64,000 bases of DNA from JALYLC01 sp035696365 (GCA_035696365.1 DASRQS010000130.1:29551-93550), one strand, 5' to 3'; counted from the first letter of the stretch, positions 7,384 to 15,466 are shown. Numbers and translations: made by a program. Notes: generated by a model from the sequence alone, not told the origin.

Positions 7384-9540
7384 TCAGTTTCCGTTCTGCG
7401 GCGCGATCACGACCTTCGTGGCCGGCGGCGGCGGTGCGGTGCTCTTCGGCTTGGCGGTCTTCTTCGGCGGGCTCGGAGGGGCCGGTGGCGAGGCGGGCCG
7501 CGGGTTGTAGCCGAACGACGTCGTAGGTGTGAAGGGCAGGAAGACCATGGGATGCTTCGGCTCCTTCCAATCGTGCGGCGCAAGGCGCCTGGTCGCCGTC
7601 GTCATGAAGTCCTTCCAGATATCGGCCGGCAGCGTGCCGCCGTACACGGCCCCGACGCCCTCGATGCCCTCGAGCGGCTTGTTCGAGCCGCGATAGCCCA
7701 CCCAGACGCAGGAGGCGATGTCGGGCGTGTAGCCGCAGAACCAGGCGTTGCCGTAGTTCTCGGCGGTGCCGGTCTTCCCGGCCTCGGGCCGCCCGTCGTC
7801 GAGTCGCGCGCCCGTGCCGGTGCCCTGCGTGATGACCTGCTTCAGGATCTGCGTCGTCTCGTAGGCGATGCCCTGGCTGACGACCCGCTTCGAATGCACC
7901 TTGAAGGCGTTGTCGGCCACGATGTGCCCCTGCGCGTTCTCGACGCGCCGGATCACGCGCGGTGGGTGATAGACCCCGCCGGCCGCAATCGTCGCATAGG
8001 CGCTCGTCAGCTCGAGCGGCGTGACGTCGTCGGCGCCGAGCACCATCGCGCAGTGCAGCGGCAGGCTGGAGCGGACACCGAGCTGATGCGCGGTTGCGGC
8101 CACCGCGCGGGGTGTGAGGTCGTGCATCAACTGGGCGTAGACGACGTTGACGGAATGGATCGTCGCGGTCTCGAGGCTGATGTAGCCGCCACCACCGCTC
8201 TCGGCGTTGTGCGGCGACCAGCCTCCGGCCTGGGGGCAGATTGGATCGTTCTCGGGAAACGAGACGTAGCCCGACGGGTAGTAGACCCTCGACGGGTCGG
8301 CGCCTCGTTTGAGAGCGGTCACGAGGGCGAACAGCTTGAACGTCGAGCCCGGCGAGCGATGCCCGACCGTCGCCAGGTTGAACTGGTTCGTGGCCGAGAA
8401 GTAATCGGACGTGCCGAGCGCGAGCACGTTGCCGTTGTGAACGTTGATGGCGACGAGGGCGGCCTGGGGATCGCCCGGCGACTTCAGCACGTCCTTGATC
8501 GCGCGCCGGGCCGCGAACTGCAGCCGCTGATCGACCGTCGAGAAGACCCTGTAGCCACCGCGAGCGGCGAGCTTGCGCGGGAGCCTCGCATCCAGCTCCT
8601 GGCGGATCTGCTCGAACACGAAGGGCGAGGAGACCGCGGTGCCGTAACTGCCGCGCTTGAGATCCAGCGGCGCGATGCGCGCGATCGCGTACGCCGGGGC
8701 GCTGATCCAGCGCAGCGAGCGCATGGCCTGCAGCACCTCGTTGCGACGCTGCTTCGCCGCCGCCGGGTGCAGGAACGGGTTGTAATCCGTGGGAGCCTGG
8801 GGGAGCCCGGCCAGGAGCGCCGATTGCGGCAGCGTGAGTCGCTTGGCCGGCCTGTCGAAGAACGTATGGGCAGCGGCCTCGACGCCGTAGGCGTTCTGGC
8901 CGTAGAACACGGTGTTGAGATAGGCCGTGAGAATCTCGGCCTTCGTGTACTTGTCCTGCAGCTGCACCGCGATCCAGGCCTCGTCGATCTTGCGGCTGAT
9001 CGAGCGGCTGCTGGCCTCGCGCTGCAAGTAGAGGTTCTTCGCAAGCTGCTGGGTGAGCGTCGAGCCGCCCTGGGTGATCCCCCCCGCGCGCACGTTGTTG
9101 AGCGCGGCGCGTGCGATGCCGTGCCAGTCGAGGGCGCCGTGCTCCCAGTAACGGCGGTCCTCGATCGCGACGGTGGCGCTGCGCATGGTGGGAGCAATGT
9201 CCTTCCAGCGCACGCTCACGCGGTTCTCGGCGCGCGCGATGACGCCCAGGGGAACGTCCGCGCAGGGCTTCGTCGTGCAGTTCCGCACGAACACGCTCGA
9301 GTTCTCGCCGAGCTCGATCGGCCCGAGCCTCGAGAGCTTCGGCAGATGGTCGATGAAGGCAGCCGTCGATGCGAGCCCGATCAGGAGCCCGAACACGAGG
9401 ATGCCGACCACGACGAACGCGGCGATGCCGAGCCGCGTGCGACGCGCGTCGCGACGCTGTCGCTCGCGGCGGCGCTTGCGCGCGTCGCCGGGCAGTGCTC
9501 CGCTCGAGTCGATCCGGCTGCGGCGGCGGCCATCAGGCAT
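7384..9540 (-). CDS. Class A penicillin-binding protein (glycosyltransferase/transpeptidase)
   Basis: A 718-residue bifunctional peptidoglycan synthase. A very basic cytoplasmic tail precedes one transmembrane helix (about 37-60). The GT51 domain has catalytic E127 in AIEDRRYWEHG and GGSTLTQQLAKN. The transpeptidase domain has S399-x-x-K402 (PGSTFK), S463-V-N465 and K589-T-G591. The last 60 residues are a Pro/Lys-rich tail. All active-site motifs are present, so it should polymerise glycan and cross-link outside the membrane. A GGAGGG Shine-Dalgarno sequence lies 6 nt before the ATG. A possible 34-codon ORF ends across this start codon. The downstream neighbour is a convergent pseudokinase gene. 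Confidence 0.95.
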   Translation of the reverse strand: MPDGRRRSRIDSSGALPGDARKRRRERQRRDARRTRLGIAAFVVVGILVFGLLIGLASTAAFIDHLPKLSRLGPIELGENSSVFVRNCTTKPCADVPLGVIARAENRVSVRWKDIAPTMRSATVAIEDRRYWEHGALDWHGIARAALNNVRAGGITQGGSTLTQQLAKNLYLQREASSRSISRKIDEAWIAVQLQDKYTKAEILTAYLNTVFYGQNAYGVEAAAHTFFDRPAKRLTLPQSALLAGLPQAPTDYNPFLHPAAAKQRRNEVLQAMRSLRWISAPAYAIARIAPLDLKRGSYGTAVSSPFVFEQIRQELDARLPRKLAARGGYRVFSTVDQRLQFAARRAIKDVLKSPGDPQAALVAINVHNGNVLALGTSDYFSATNQFNLATVGHRSPGSTFKLFALVTALKRGADPSRVYYPSGYVSFPENDPICPQAGGWSPHNAESGGGGYISLETATIHSVNVVYAQLMHDLTPRAVAATAHQLGVRSSLPLHCAMVLGADDVTPLELTSAYATIAAGGVYHPPRVIRRVENAQGHIVADNAFKVHSKRVVSQGIAYETTQILKQVITQGTGTGARLDDGRPEAGKTGTAENYGNAWFCGYTPDIASCVWVGYRGSNKPLEGIEGVGAVYGGTLPADIWKDFMTTATRRLAPHDWKEPKHPMVFLPFTPTTSFGYNPRPASPPAPPSPPKKTAKPKSTAPPPPATKVVIAPQNGN

Positions 9541-9637
9541 GCCGAGCCCTCCGCGCGACGCCGATCATCGCAGGCAGGATCGCGACCGGCCGGGACTGCG
9601 CGATGCGATTCACGGCTGCTGGCTCCGGCGCGCGCAC
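9533..9637 (-). CDS. Possible 34-codon leader ORF coupled to the penicillin-binding protein
   Basis: A GTG lies 7 nt after a TAGACT -10 hexamer, exactly where leaderless genes in this window begin. The frame runs 34 codons and stops at a TGA inside the first three codons of the penicillin-binding protein gene (ATGCCTGA). The product is basic with no recognised domain. It could be a leader peptide that couples translation, or an accidental open frame within a 5' UTR of about 100 nt. Support is positional only. Confidence 0.3.
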   Translation of the reverse strand: MRAPEPAAVNRIAQSRPVAILPAMIGVARRARHA

Positions 9638-9644
9638 GATCTTC

Positions 9645-9650
9645 AGTCTA
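9645..9650 (-). promoter_or_regulatory. Predicted -10 hexamer TAGACT for the penicillin-binding protein transcript
   Basis: TAGACT on the minus strand, 7 nt before the GTG of the small ORF and about 105 nt before the penicillin-binding protein ATG. With the plus-strand TAGACT at 9707 it forms a divergent promoter pair. Confidence 0.5.
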
Positions 9651-9706
9651 GGCCGCTTCCGGAGGCTCGACCCCGATCGCCAGCGGGCAGCGCGCAGGGC
9701 GCCGCC

Positions 9707-9712
9707 TAGACT
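9707..9712 (+). promoter_or_regulatory. Predicted -10 hexamer TAGACT, leaderless promoter of the binding-protein operon
   Basis: TAGACT followed by a 6-nt spacer (CCTGCC) and then the GTG start of the lipoprotein gene. No Shine-Dalgarno sequence is present. The geometry is identical to the response regulator gene and the bifunctional-nuclease-family gene. Confidence 0.55.
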
Positions 9713-9718
9713 CCTGCC

Positions 9719-10588
9719 GTGCGCAGCCCCTCTGGTCACGCCGCCCGCCTCGTCGTGCTCGCCCTGTGCGCGCTGGTGGCCACGGCCTGCGGCGCCAAGC
9801 CCGAGCCGACCGCGGGCAAGCTCGACTCGACGTACCCGGCCAGCGCGAAAGACGGCTCCGGCCGCGTCATCACCGTCGAGGCGCCCCCGCGGCTCGTGCT
9901 GGTCGTGAGCGGCGGCCCCCAGCGCCTGCTCGCCCGCCTCGGCGTGCGGGCCGCGGTGGCCCCGGCCGACGTCACCGTCGCGCGCGTCCGGACCGCGCAT
10001 CCCGATCTCGTCGTCGTGGGACCCGGTCTCACCCCGCAAGAGGCGCAGCGCAACGACGCCTTCATTCGCAAGCTGGCGGTGCCGGTCTACGTGATGCCGG
10101 GAGCCCGGCTGGAGGACATCGAGCGCGCCACGGTCGCTCTGGGCGTGCTCACGAACCATGCCGAGGCCGGGCGAGCGCTGGCGCTGAGCCTGCGCCACCA
10201 GCGGCTGGACATCGCCAACCGGCTCGAGGGGGTCGTGCCGCTCGACGCCTACGTCGACGCGGGCTTCGGCACGAGCATTCAGCACACGACGCTGCTCGCG
10301 CGCATCCTTCAGCTCGCCGGCGCGCGTCTGGTCGGCCCCTCGAATGGGGTCGCCACGGCCAACGCGAAGATGCTCCACCGACTCGACCCCGACATCTACA
10401 TCGCGACGAGTACGAGCGGGGTCACCCTCGCGCGGATGCGGGCGAAGCCCCGCTTGCGCACGCTGCGCGCCATCGCCGCCGCGCGCTTCCTCATCGTCGA
10501 CGCCGCCGCCGCACGGGCGGATACGACCGCCTACGGCCTCCTGCACTCGCTCGCGCACTCGCTGCATCCCACCGTCATCAAGTCGTGA
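9719..10588 (+). CDS. Periplasmic-binding-protein-like lipoprotein (iron-siderophore/B12 type)
   Basis: A 289-residue predicted lipoprotein: positively charged start, hydrophobic h-region (LVVLALCALVATAC) and lipobox cysteine near residue 24. The mature part resembles class III (TroA/BtuF-like) binding proteins: an N-terminal lobe with HPDLVVVGPG, a long connecting helix, and a second lobe in which DAYVDAGFG and LDPDIYIATS fit the usual pattern. No ABC permease or ATPase is adjacent, so it must work with components encoded elsewhere, or its ligand role has changed. The stop codon shares a base with the start of the HAD gene (TGATG). Ligand not predictable. Confidence 0.78.
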   Translation: MRSPSGHAARLVVLALCALVATACGAKPEPTAGKLDSTYPASAKDGSGRVITVEAPPRLVLVVSGGPQRLLARLGVRAAVAPADVTVARVRTAHPDLVVVGPGLTPQEAQRNDAFIRKLAVPVYVMPGARLEDIERATVALGVLTNHAEAGRALALSLRHQRLDIANRLEGVVPLDAYVDAGFGTSIQHTTLLARILQLAGARLVGPSNGVATANAKMLHRLDPDIYIATSTSGVTLARMRAKPRLRTLRAIAAARFLIVDAAAARADTTAYGLLHSLAHSLHPTVIKS

Positions 10589-11259
10589 TGCGCCTGGGTG
10601 CGGTCACGTTCGACGCGATGGGCACGCTCGTCGGCATCGAGCAGCCCGCTCCGCGCCTGCAGCACTCGCTTGAGCGCCGCCTCGGACTCACCGTCGACCT
10701 CGCGCGCTGCGAAGCCGCAATGCGAGTCGAGATGCGCCACTACCGCGCGCACTGCACTGCCGCACGCGACGCCTCGGCGCTCGCCGCGCTGCGACTCGAG
10801 TGCGCCTCGCTGCTGGCCGATGCGCTCGCACTGGACGTCTCCGGCGCCGAGCTCCTGCCCTCGCTGACCGACGCGATCTCGTTCTACGCCTACCCCGACG
10901 CGCGCCCCGCGCTCGAGGGCATCGCCGCAGCGGGCCTCGCGCTCGCGGTGGTCGCAAACTGGGACATCTCGCTGCACGACGTGCTCGACCGCGTCGGCCT
11001 CGCCGGACTGTTCGCAGTCGTTGTCACGGCCGCGGGCGTGGGCGCCGCGAAGCCCGACCCGCGGCCCTTCCAGGTAGCTCTCGAGCGACTCGGCGTCGAG
11101 GCCGCGCTCTGCGTGCACGTCGGCGACGACCCCGAGACCGACATCGCGGGCGCCGAGGCGGTGGGAATGCGCGCCCTGCTGATCGACCGCGGCGGGTGCG
11201 CTGCCGACTCGCTGCGCGACCTCACGGAGCTGCCGGCCCGGCTCGGGACGGCGGCATGA
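10588..11259 (+). CDS. HAD-superfamily hydrolase (subfamily IA)
   Basis: A 223-residue HAD phosphatase-like enzyme. Motif I is TFDAMGTL: nucleophile D9 is present, while the +2 position is Met rather than Asp, as in dehalogenase-like and HDHD3-like members. Motif II lies in VVANWDISL, motif III is the Lys in GAAKPDP, and motif IV is GDDPETDIAGA. A helical cap spans about residues 15-90. It is probably a small-metabolite phosphatase or dehalogenase; the substrate is unknown. The ATG shares a base with the lipoprotein stop, and its stop overlaps the CPBP protease start by 4 nt. A GTG one codon upstream is an alternative start. Confidence 0.85.
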   Translation: MRLGAVTFDAMGTLVGIEQPAPRLQHSLERRLGLTVDLARCEAAMRVEMRHYRAHCTAARDASALAALRLECASLLADALALDVSGAELLPSLTDAISFYAYPDARPALEGIAAAGLALAVVANWDISLHDVLDRVGLAGLFAVVVTAAGVGAAKPDPRPFQVALERLGVEAALCVHVGDDPETDIAGAEAVGMRALLIDRGGCAADSLRDLTELPARLGTAA

Positions 11260-11960
11260 CGCCGCCCGTCGCGACCGATCCGAGCCTCCGCGTCCCGGGC
11301 AGCCACCTGGCAGTCGTCGCGGGTTTCGTGATCGTCTCCTATTTCGCGATCGGCGCCGCGCAGTACGCGCTCGTGCCGCAGAACGCCGACATCATCTACT
11401 CGCCAACGGCGATGCTGCTGACGATCGCGCTCTACGGCACGATCGGAGCGGCCGTCTGGTGGGCGGCGCGGCAGACCGCCGATGCAGGGCGCGCGCTCGG
11501 ACTCGTCGCACCCCCGTCCTGGCCTCGCGCGATCGGCCTGGCATTGCTCACCGTCGTCGCCGCATTGGCCGTGAGCGCCCTGCTGGAGCCGATCCTGCAC
11601 GCCGCGCGCGAGCAGGGCCTAGCCCCGGACACGTCTCGTCCGCAGGGACTCTCGCCGATCATCGGCGCGGTGCTCGCATGCGTCGCCCTGGCGCTCGTAG
11701 GACCGTTCGTCGAGGAACTGCTCTTCCGCGGCCTGCTCACCGCCGCCTTCCGGCAGCGGTTCGGTCCAATCCGCACGGCGCTCTTGACGGCCGCCCTGTT
11801 CGCACTCGCACACGTGCTGCCGCGCGTGATCCCGCCCATCTTCATCCTCGGCCTGGCCCTCGCCCTCGTCTACGAGCGCGTCGGCAGCACCATCCCCGGC
11901 ATCCTCGTTCATTGCCTGTACAACGGAATTGCCGTCGCCGCGGCCCTCACGCATCACTGA
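11256..11960 (+). CDS. CPBP-family intramembrane glutamic metalloprotease
   Basis: A 234-residue polytopic protein of the CAAX protease/bacteriocin-processing (Abi/CPBP) family. It has about six hydrophobic segments and the three conserved motifs: EELLFRG (paired Glu and Arg), the His in ALFALAHVLP, and the HCLYN motif near the C-terminus. Active members cleave within the membrane; in bacteria they are linked to bacteriocin immunity and protein processing. The ATGA overlap with the HAD gene makes it the third gene of one operon. Substrate unknown. Family assignment is strong because all motif residues are intact. Confidence 0.9.
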   Translation: MTPPVATDPSLRVPGSHLAVVAGFVIVSYFAIGAAQYALVPQNADIIYSPTAMLLTIALYGTIGAAVWWAARQTADAGRALGLVAPPSWPRAIGLALLTVVAALAVSALLEPILHAAREQGLAPDTSRPQGLSPIIGAVLACVALALVGPFVEELLFRGLLTAAFRQRFGPIRTALLTAALFALAHVLPRVIPPIFILGLALALVYERVGSTIPGILVHCLYNGIAVAAALTHH

Positions 11961-12021
11961 GAGCCGCCTGCGAACGGTCGGAACCCAGTCCTGAGGGCCC
12001 GATGCACTACCCTCCCGCCCC

Positions 12022-12315
12022 GTGAGCGACCAGGGCAGCGATCCGAAGGTGCAGGCAGCGCGCGAGCGCATCTCGGCCGTCGACAGCGAGCTGCTCGCGC
12101 TGCTCAACGAGCGGCTCGAGCGCGTGCGCGAGTTGCATGCCTACAAGCGCGCGCAGGGCTATCCGATGGCGGACCCGGCGCGCGAGCAGCAGCTGCTCGA
12201 TGCGCTCGTCGCGACGAATCCGGGCCCGCTCAGCGATGCCGAGCTGCGGGAGCTGTGGGCAGGGCTGCTCGCACTGCTCACGCGCGAGGCAGCGCGACTG
12301 CTCGACGAGCCCTGA
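12022..12315 (+). CDS. Monofunctional chorismate mutase, AroQ type
   Basis: A 97-residue all-helical chorismate mutase. The pattern R-x-x-I-x-x-V-D-x-x-L-L-x-L-L-N-x-R-L (residues about 16-33) is the family signature. It is followed by a helix with Lys in HAYKRAQG and a Pro-rich turn before the third helix. It converts chorismate to prephenate for Phe/Tyr synthesis in the cytoplasm. There is no fused prephenate dehydratase or DAHP synthase domain, so it is the short free-standing form. GTG start, 61 bp after the CPBP protease gene; co-transcription is possible. It converges with the bifunctional-nuclease-family gene. Confidence 0.85.
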   Translation: MSDQGSDPKVQAARERISAVDSELLALLNERLERVRELHAYKRAQGYPMADPAREQQLLDALVATNPGPLSDAELRELWAGLLALLTREAARLLDEP

Positions 12316-12327
12316 CGGGCCCGAGAA

Positions 12328-12813
12328 CTACTCGTCGCGCAGGAAGTCGTCAGGCGACAACTCGTCCAGGAAGCGCCGGAAGTCCTCCACGACCTGTTGC
12401 TCGCTCGGCGGGCGCTCCGCCTCGACCGCGGACTCCTCGATCACGTCCTCGGCGGCGAAGATCGGCGCGTCCGCACGGACGGCCAGCGCGATCGCGTCGC
12501 TCGGGCGCGAATCGAGCTCCACGTCCTCTCCGTTGATCCGCAGCGTGATCATCGCGTAGTAGGTGTTGTCGCGCAGCTCGGTCACGGCCACTCGCAACAC
12601 GGAGGCGCCGACGAGGTCGACCAGCGATTGCAGGAGGTCGTGGGTCATGGGCCGCGGCGGGTCGCTGCCCTTGAGCTTGGTGAGGATCGCATTGGCCTCA
12701 CCGGAGCCGATCCAGATCGGCAGCACGCGCCGGCCGTCGGACGTGCGCAGAAGCACGATCGGCTGTCTGCCCACGCTGTCGTACGAGACCCCGTAGACGG
12801 TCATCTCCTGCAC
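12328..12813 (-). CDS. Bifunctional nuclease (BFN/DUF151) family protein
   Basis: 161 residues. The BFN domain fills residues 4-130: VLPIWIGSGEANAI near the start and SRPSDAIALAVRADAPIFAAEDV near the end are its hallmarks. Plant BFN proteins have DNase/RNase activity, but the role of bacterial members is poorly known. The acidic C-terminus (about 135-161) is variable. GTG was chosen because TAGACT sits 6 nt upstream, giving a leaderless arrangement; ATG at 12804 is a less likely start. It is the gene nearest the two tRNA genes and converges with the chorismate mutase gene. Confidence 0.88.
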   Translation of the reverse strand: MQEMTVYGVSYDSVGRQPIVLLRTSDGRRVLPIWIGSGEANAILTKLKGSDPPRPMTHDLLQSLVDLVGASVLRVAVTELRDNTYYAMITLRINGEDVELDSRPSDAIALAVRADAPIFAAEDVIEESAVEAERPPSEQQVVEDFRRFLDELSPDDFLRDE

Positions 12814-12819
12814 GTCCTG

Positions 12820-12825
12820 AGTCTA
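12820..12825 (-). promoter_or_regulatory. Predicted -10 hexamer TAGACT, leaderless promoter of the BFN-family gene
   Basis: TAGACT on the minus strand, 6-nt spacer to the GTG start, no Shine-Dalgarno sequence. Confidence 0.5.
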
Positions 12826-12836
12826 CCGCCGGCAGG

Positions 12837-12909
12837 CGGGCGCGGCAGGATTCGAACCTGCGACCATTGGCTTAGAAGGCCAGCGCTCTATCCACTGAGC
12901 TACGCGCCC
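12837..12909 (-). tRNA. tRNA-Arg (anticodon TCT)
   Basis: A 73-nt cloverleaf read on the minus strand. The acceptor stem GGGCGCG pairs with CGCGCCC; the D arm is GCTC/GAGC; the anticodon loop CTTCTAA holds TCT; the T arm contains GGTTCGAATCC. The outermost anticodon-stem pair is C-A, otherwise the stem pairs fully. CCA is not encoded. It reads AGA (and AGG by wobble), rare codons at this GC content. Confidence 0.93.
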
Positions 12910-12950
12910 GAGGCCCCGCGCCCCGTCGCTGCCCGGGGTGCGGATCCGAG

Positions 12951-13024
12951 TGGGCGATCGTGGATTCGAACCACGGACCTCCTCCTTATCAGAGAGGCGC
13001 TCTAACCGACTGAGCTAATCGCCC
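12951..13024 (-). tRNA. tRNA-Ile (anticodon GAT)
   Basis: A 74-nt cloverleaf on the minus strand, 41 bp upstream of tRNA-Arg and probably co-transcribed with it. The acceptor stem GGGCGAT pairs with ATCGCCC. The anticodon loop CTGATAA lies within a well-paired stem, and GGTTCGAATCC forms the T loop. CCA is not encoded. No integrase or attachment repeat was seen beside either tRNA. Confidence 0.95.
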
Positions 13025-13094
13025 GGACAGCCGACGAGGATACCAGGAAGCCCTCGAACGTCCCGGCGGCCCCAGGAGCGAGCCGACGGGCGTC

Positions 13095-13970
13095 TCAGGT
13101 GGCGGCGTCGAGCGCGGCCAGGCGTTCGACCAGGCCGGCCAGTTGTGCTGCCGAGCGGAGGCGCAGCTCGACACGGCAGCCGGCGCGGTCCGGCGCAACG
13201 CGTGCGGCCACTCCGAGCGTGCGGTAGATCCCGTCCACCGCGTCGTTCGCGAGCTCCGCATCGAACCAGTCGGGGGCGCTCGGCGCTCGGCGCGGAGCGG
13301 TGCGCCCCTGGGTGCGCGCCAGCGCCTCGGTCTGGCGGACGCTCAGCCCTCCGGCGGCGACCGCTCGCGCGGCCTCGCGCCGTTCGTCCTGGCCCTCGAT
13401 CTGGAGCAGCGCGCGACCGTGGCCCTCGCTCAGCTCGCCGCGCTGGAGCAGTGCGAGCACGTCGTCGGGCAGGCCCAGCAGGCGGGTGGCGTTGACCACC
13501 GAGGTGCGACTGCGGCCCACGGCAGCGGCGACCTCGGCATGCGAGAGCCCGAACTCGTCCTGCAGGCGCGCGTAGCCCCGAGCCTGCTCGACCGGGTCGA
13601 GATCGGCGCGGACGATGTTCTCGACCAGCGCCAGCGCGAGCGAGGTGCGGTCGTCTGCCTCCCGCACCAGCGCCGGCACCGTCGTCAGCCCGGCTGCCTG
13701 GGCGGCGCGCCAGCGGCGCTCCCCCGCGATCAGCTCCCAGCCGGCGCCGACGCCGCGCACCAGGACCGGCTGCACGATGCCGTCCCGGCGCACGCTCTCG
13801 ACGAGCTCTGCGAACTGCTCCTCGTCGATCCGCGCCCGCGGCTGGCGGGGATTCGGCGTGATCTGCTCGATCGGGATCTCGCGCAGCGAGCCGTGCGCGC
13901 GCGCCTGCGGCTCTCCGAGTAGGAGAGCGAGCCCCTGCCCGAGCCCGCGTCGCGGTGGCGCGCTATCCAC
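13095..13970 (-). CDS. parB: Chromosome-partitioning protein ParB
   Basis: A 291-residue ParB. After a short N-terminal tail (RRGLGQGLALLLG, typical for the ParA-activating region) come the CTP-binding domain with GERRWRAA and ENIVRADLDPVEQA, the helix-turn-helix (LSHAEVAAAVGRSRTSVVNATRLL) that reads parS, and a C-terminal dimerisation region. It loads onto parS as a CTP-dependent clamp and organises the origin with ParA. GTG 13970 was chosen because the RGLGQG motif follows directly; the longer frame upstream is parA read out of phase. It overlaps parA by 8 nt. Two candidate parS sites lie about 1.5 kb away at rsmG. Confidence 0.95.
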   Translation of the reverse strand: MDSAPPRRGLGQGLALLLGEPQARAHGSLREIPIEQITPNPRQPRARIDEEQFAELVESVRRDGIVQPVLVRGVGAGWELIAGERRWRAAQAAGLTTVPALVREADDRTSLALALVENIVRADLDPVEQARGYARLQDEFGLSHAEVAAAVGRSRTSVVNATRLLGLPDDVLALLQRGELSEGHGRALLQIEGQDERREAARAVAAGGLSVRQTEALARTQGRTAPRRAPSAPDWFDAELANDAVDGIYRTLGVAARVAPDRAGCRVELRLRSAAQLAGLVERLAALDAAT

Positions 13971-14721
13971 GTTCGACGACCTCGAGCGCAAGGCGGTAGT
14001 ACGCATCCGCGCTGCGCGAGTTGGGGTCGTACTGCGTGATCGGGAGCCCGTGGCTGGGCGCCTCGGCGAGGCGCACCGAGCGCGGCACGACCGAGGTGAA
14101 GACCTTGGGACCGAAGTGCGTGCGCACCTCGCGCTCGACATCGCCCGACAGCCGGGTGCGGCGGTCGAACATCGTCAGCAGCAGGCCCGTCAGGGCCAGG
14201 CCCGGATTGAGCGCACCGCGGATGCGCTCGACGCTCTCGAGCAACTGCGCGAGCCCTTCGAGCGCGTAGTACTCGCACTGCACCGGCACGATCAGCCGGT
14301 TGGCGGCCGCCAGCGCGTTGACGGTCAGCAGGCCGAGCGACGGCGGGCAGTCGAGGATCACATACGGATAGGTGTCGCCGATCGACGCGATCGCGCTGCC
14401 GATCACCGCATCCCGGTTCTCGCGGCCCGGCAACTCGAGCGCTGCCGCAGCCAGGTCGGGATGCGCGGGTGCGAGATCGAGTCCTGGGATCCTCGTCGGC
14501 ACGACGATGTCTGCGAGCGCGACGCCGTGCAGCAGGTCGTAGGTCGACCAGGGCGTCGAGCCGGCGCGGATTCCGAGCCCACTGGAGGCATTGGCCTGTG
14601 GATCGAGGTCGATCACGAGCACCGGCGTGCCGGCCTCAGCGAGGCAGGCGGCGACATTGATCGCGGTCGTCGTCTTGCCGACTCCGCCCTTCTGGTTCGC
14701 CACTGCGTAGATCCGCGACAT
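13963..14721 (-). CDS. parA: Chromosome-partitioning ATPase ParA
   Basis: A 252-residue deviant-Walker ATPase. KGGVGKTT (residues 11-18) is the deviant P-loop with the signature lysine; DLDPQANASSGLG is the A' motif, and VILDCPPSLG carries the Walker B Asp. It forms ATP-dependent dimers on nucleoid DNA and moves ParB-parS complexes apart. Length and motifs match Soj-type chromosomal ParA. It sits in the conserved rsmG-parA-parB order, 10 bp after rsmG, and is the first of the two partition genes in transcription. Confidence 0.97.
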   Translation of the reverse strand: MSRIYAVANQKGGVGKTTTAINVAACLAEAGTPVLVIDLDPQANASSGLGIRAGSTPWSTYDLLHGVALADIVVPTRIPGLDLAPAHPDLAAAALELPGRENRDAVIGSAIASIGDTYPYVILDCPPSLGLLTVNALAAANRLIVPVQCEYYALEGLAQLLESVERIRGALNPGLALTGLLLTMFDRRTRLSGDVEREVRTHFGPKVFTSVVPRSVRLAEAPSHGLPITQYDPNSRSADAYYRLALEVVERG

Positions 14722-14731
14722 CGGCGGGATC

Positions 14732-15457
14732 CTACCGGCGCGGTCGGTCGGATCGGGCCGCCGAGAGCGGCCGCTTGGCAGCCATTCCCGGCCGCCGCGG
14801 AAAGCGCTCGGGCGTCGCGCCGAGCTTGCCGATCACGAGCACCCCTGGGGGCTCGGGGGGAAGGACGGCACCCCCGAGCTCCTGCGCGGCGAACGCGAGC
14901 TCCGCGCTCGGCTGCTCGCGCGACCACAGCACCAGGCGCCCTCCGGGCCGGCAGAGCGGCAGGCAGAGCTCCACCGCAACGGGTGGAGGCGCCAGCGCCC
15001 GTGCGACCACGCACGCGCAGGCATCCCGCAACTCGCCGCGTCCGAGCACCTCGGAGCGCTCGGCGTGCACCTGCACCTCCAGGCCGAGCTCGGCGGCCGC
15101 CTCCGCGATGAACGCGCCCTTGCGTGCGGTGGCCTCGATCAGGTGCGTCTCACGCTCGGGACGCACCACTGCCAGCACGAGTCCGGGCAATCCGCCGCCA
15201 CTGCCGACGTCCGCCAGCGGGCCCTGCGGGGCGGCATCGACCGCGGGGAGCCCCGCGAGTGCGTCCAGGACGTGCCGCGCCGTCGCCTCGGCCGGGTCGC
15301 GGATGGAGGTCACTCCCACGGGCGTCGAGCAGACGAGGCCGACGAGCAGCGCGAGCTGATCGATTTCGCGCGTCGTCAGAGCAGGCGCGGCCGTGAAAAT
15401 GGCCTCGCGCGCAGCTCGCGAGGCCGTTTCCCGTGAAACGCGCGGCCGCTGTGTCAC
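14732..15457 (-). CDS. rsmG: 16S rRNA m7G527 methyltransferase RsmG (GidB)
   Basis: A 241-residue SAM-dependent methyltransferase that modifies G527 of 16S rRNA. Motif I is DVGSGGGLPGLVLA, followed by the acidic strand end HLIEATARKGAF. About 20 residues at the N-terminus and a basic tail (GMAAKRPL...) extend the core. The first codons are written over a parS-like sequence: the GTG start lies inside one site and the codons for VSRETA lie in the second. Placement between khpB and parA is the classical origin-proximal order. Loss of this gene gives low-level streptomycin resistance in other bacteria. Confidence 0.95.
   Translation of the reverse strand: MTQRPRVSRETASRAAREAIFTAAPALTTREIDQLALLVGLVCSTPVGVTSIRDPAEATARHVLDALAGLPAVDAAPQGPLADVGSGGGLPGLVLAVVRPERETHLIEATARKGAFIAEAAAELGLEVQVHAERSEVLGRGELRDACACVVARALAPPPVAVELCLPLCRPGGRLVLWSREQPSAELAFAAQELGGAVLPPEPPGVLVIGKLGATPERFPRRPGMAAKRPLSAARSDRPRR
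15425..15440. promoter_or_regulatory. parS-like site, secondary (13/16)
   Basis: CGTTTCCCGTGAAACG against the consensus TGTTTCACGTGAAACA: mismatches at positions 1, 7 and 16. It lies 9 bp from the stronger site, inside the rsmG coding sequence. Confidence 0.55.
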
Positions 15458-15465
15458 GTGAAACA
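15450..15465. promoter_or_regulatory. parS-like site (15/16 match)
   Basis: TGTGTCACGTGAAACA differs from the near-universal bacterial parS TGTTTCACGTGAAACA only at position 4. It spans the rsmG start codon, beside parA and parB, where parS is often found. It should be a ParB loading site. Confidence 0.82.
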
Positions 15466-15466
15466 G

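Noticed and set aside
10588..11259. HAD protein as inactive because the second motif I Asp is Met
   Set aside because: Dehalogenase-like and HDHD3-like HAD members naturally lack that Asp; the nucleophile and the other motifs are intact.
12837..13024. Two tRNA genes as an integration site for a mobile element
   Set aside because: No integrase, duplicated tRNA end or composition change is seen; the flanks are ordinary core genes.
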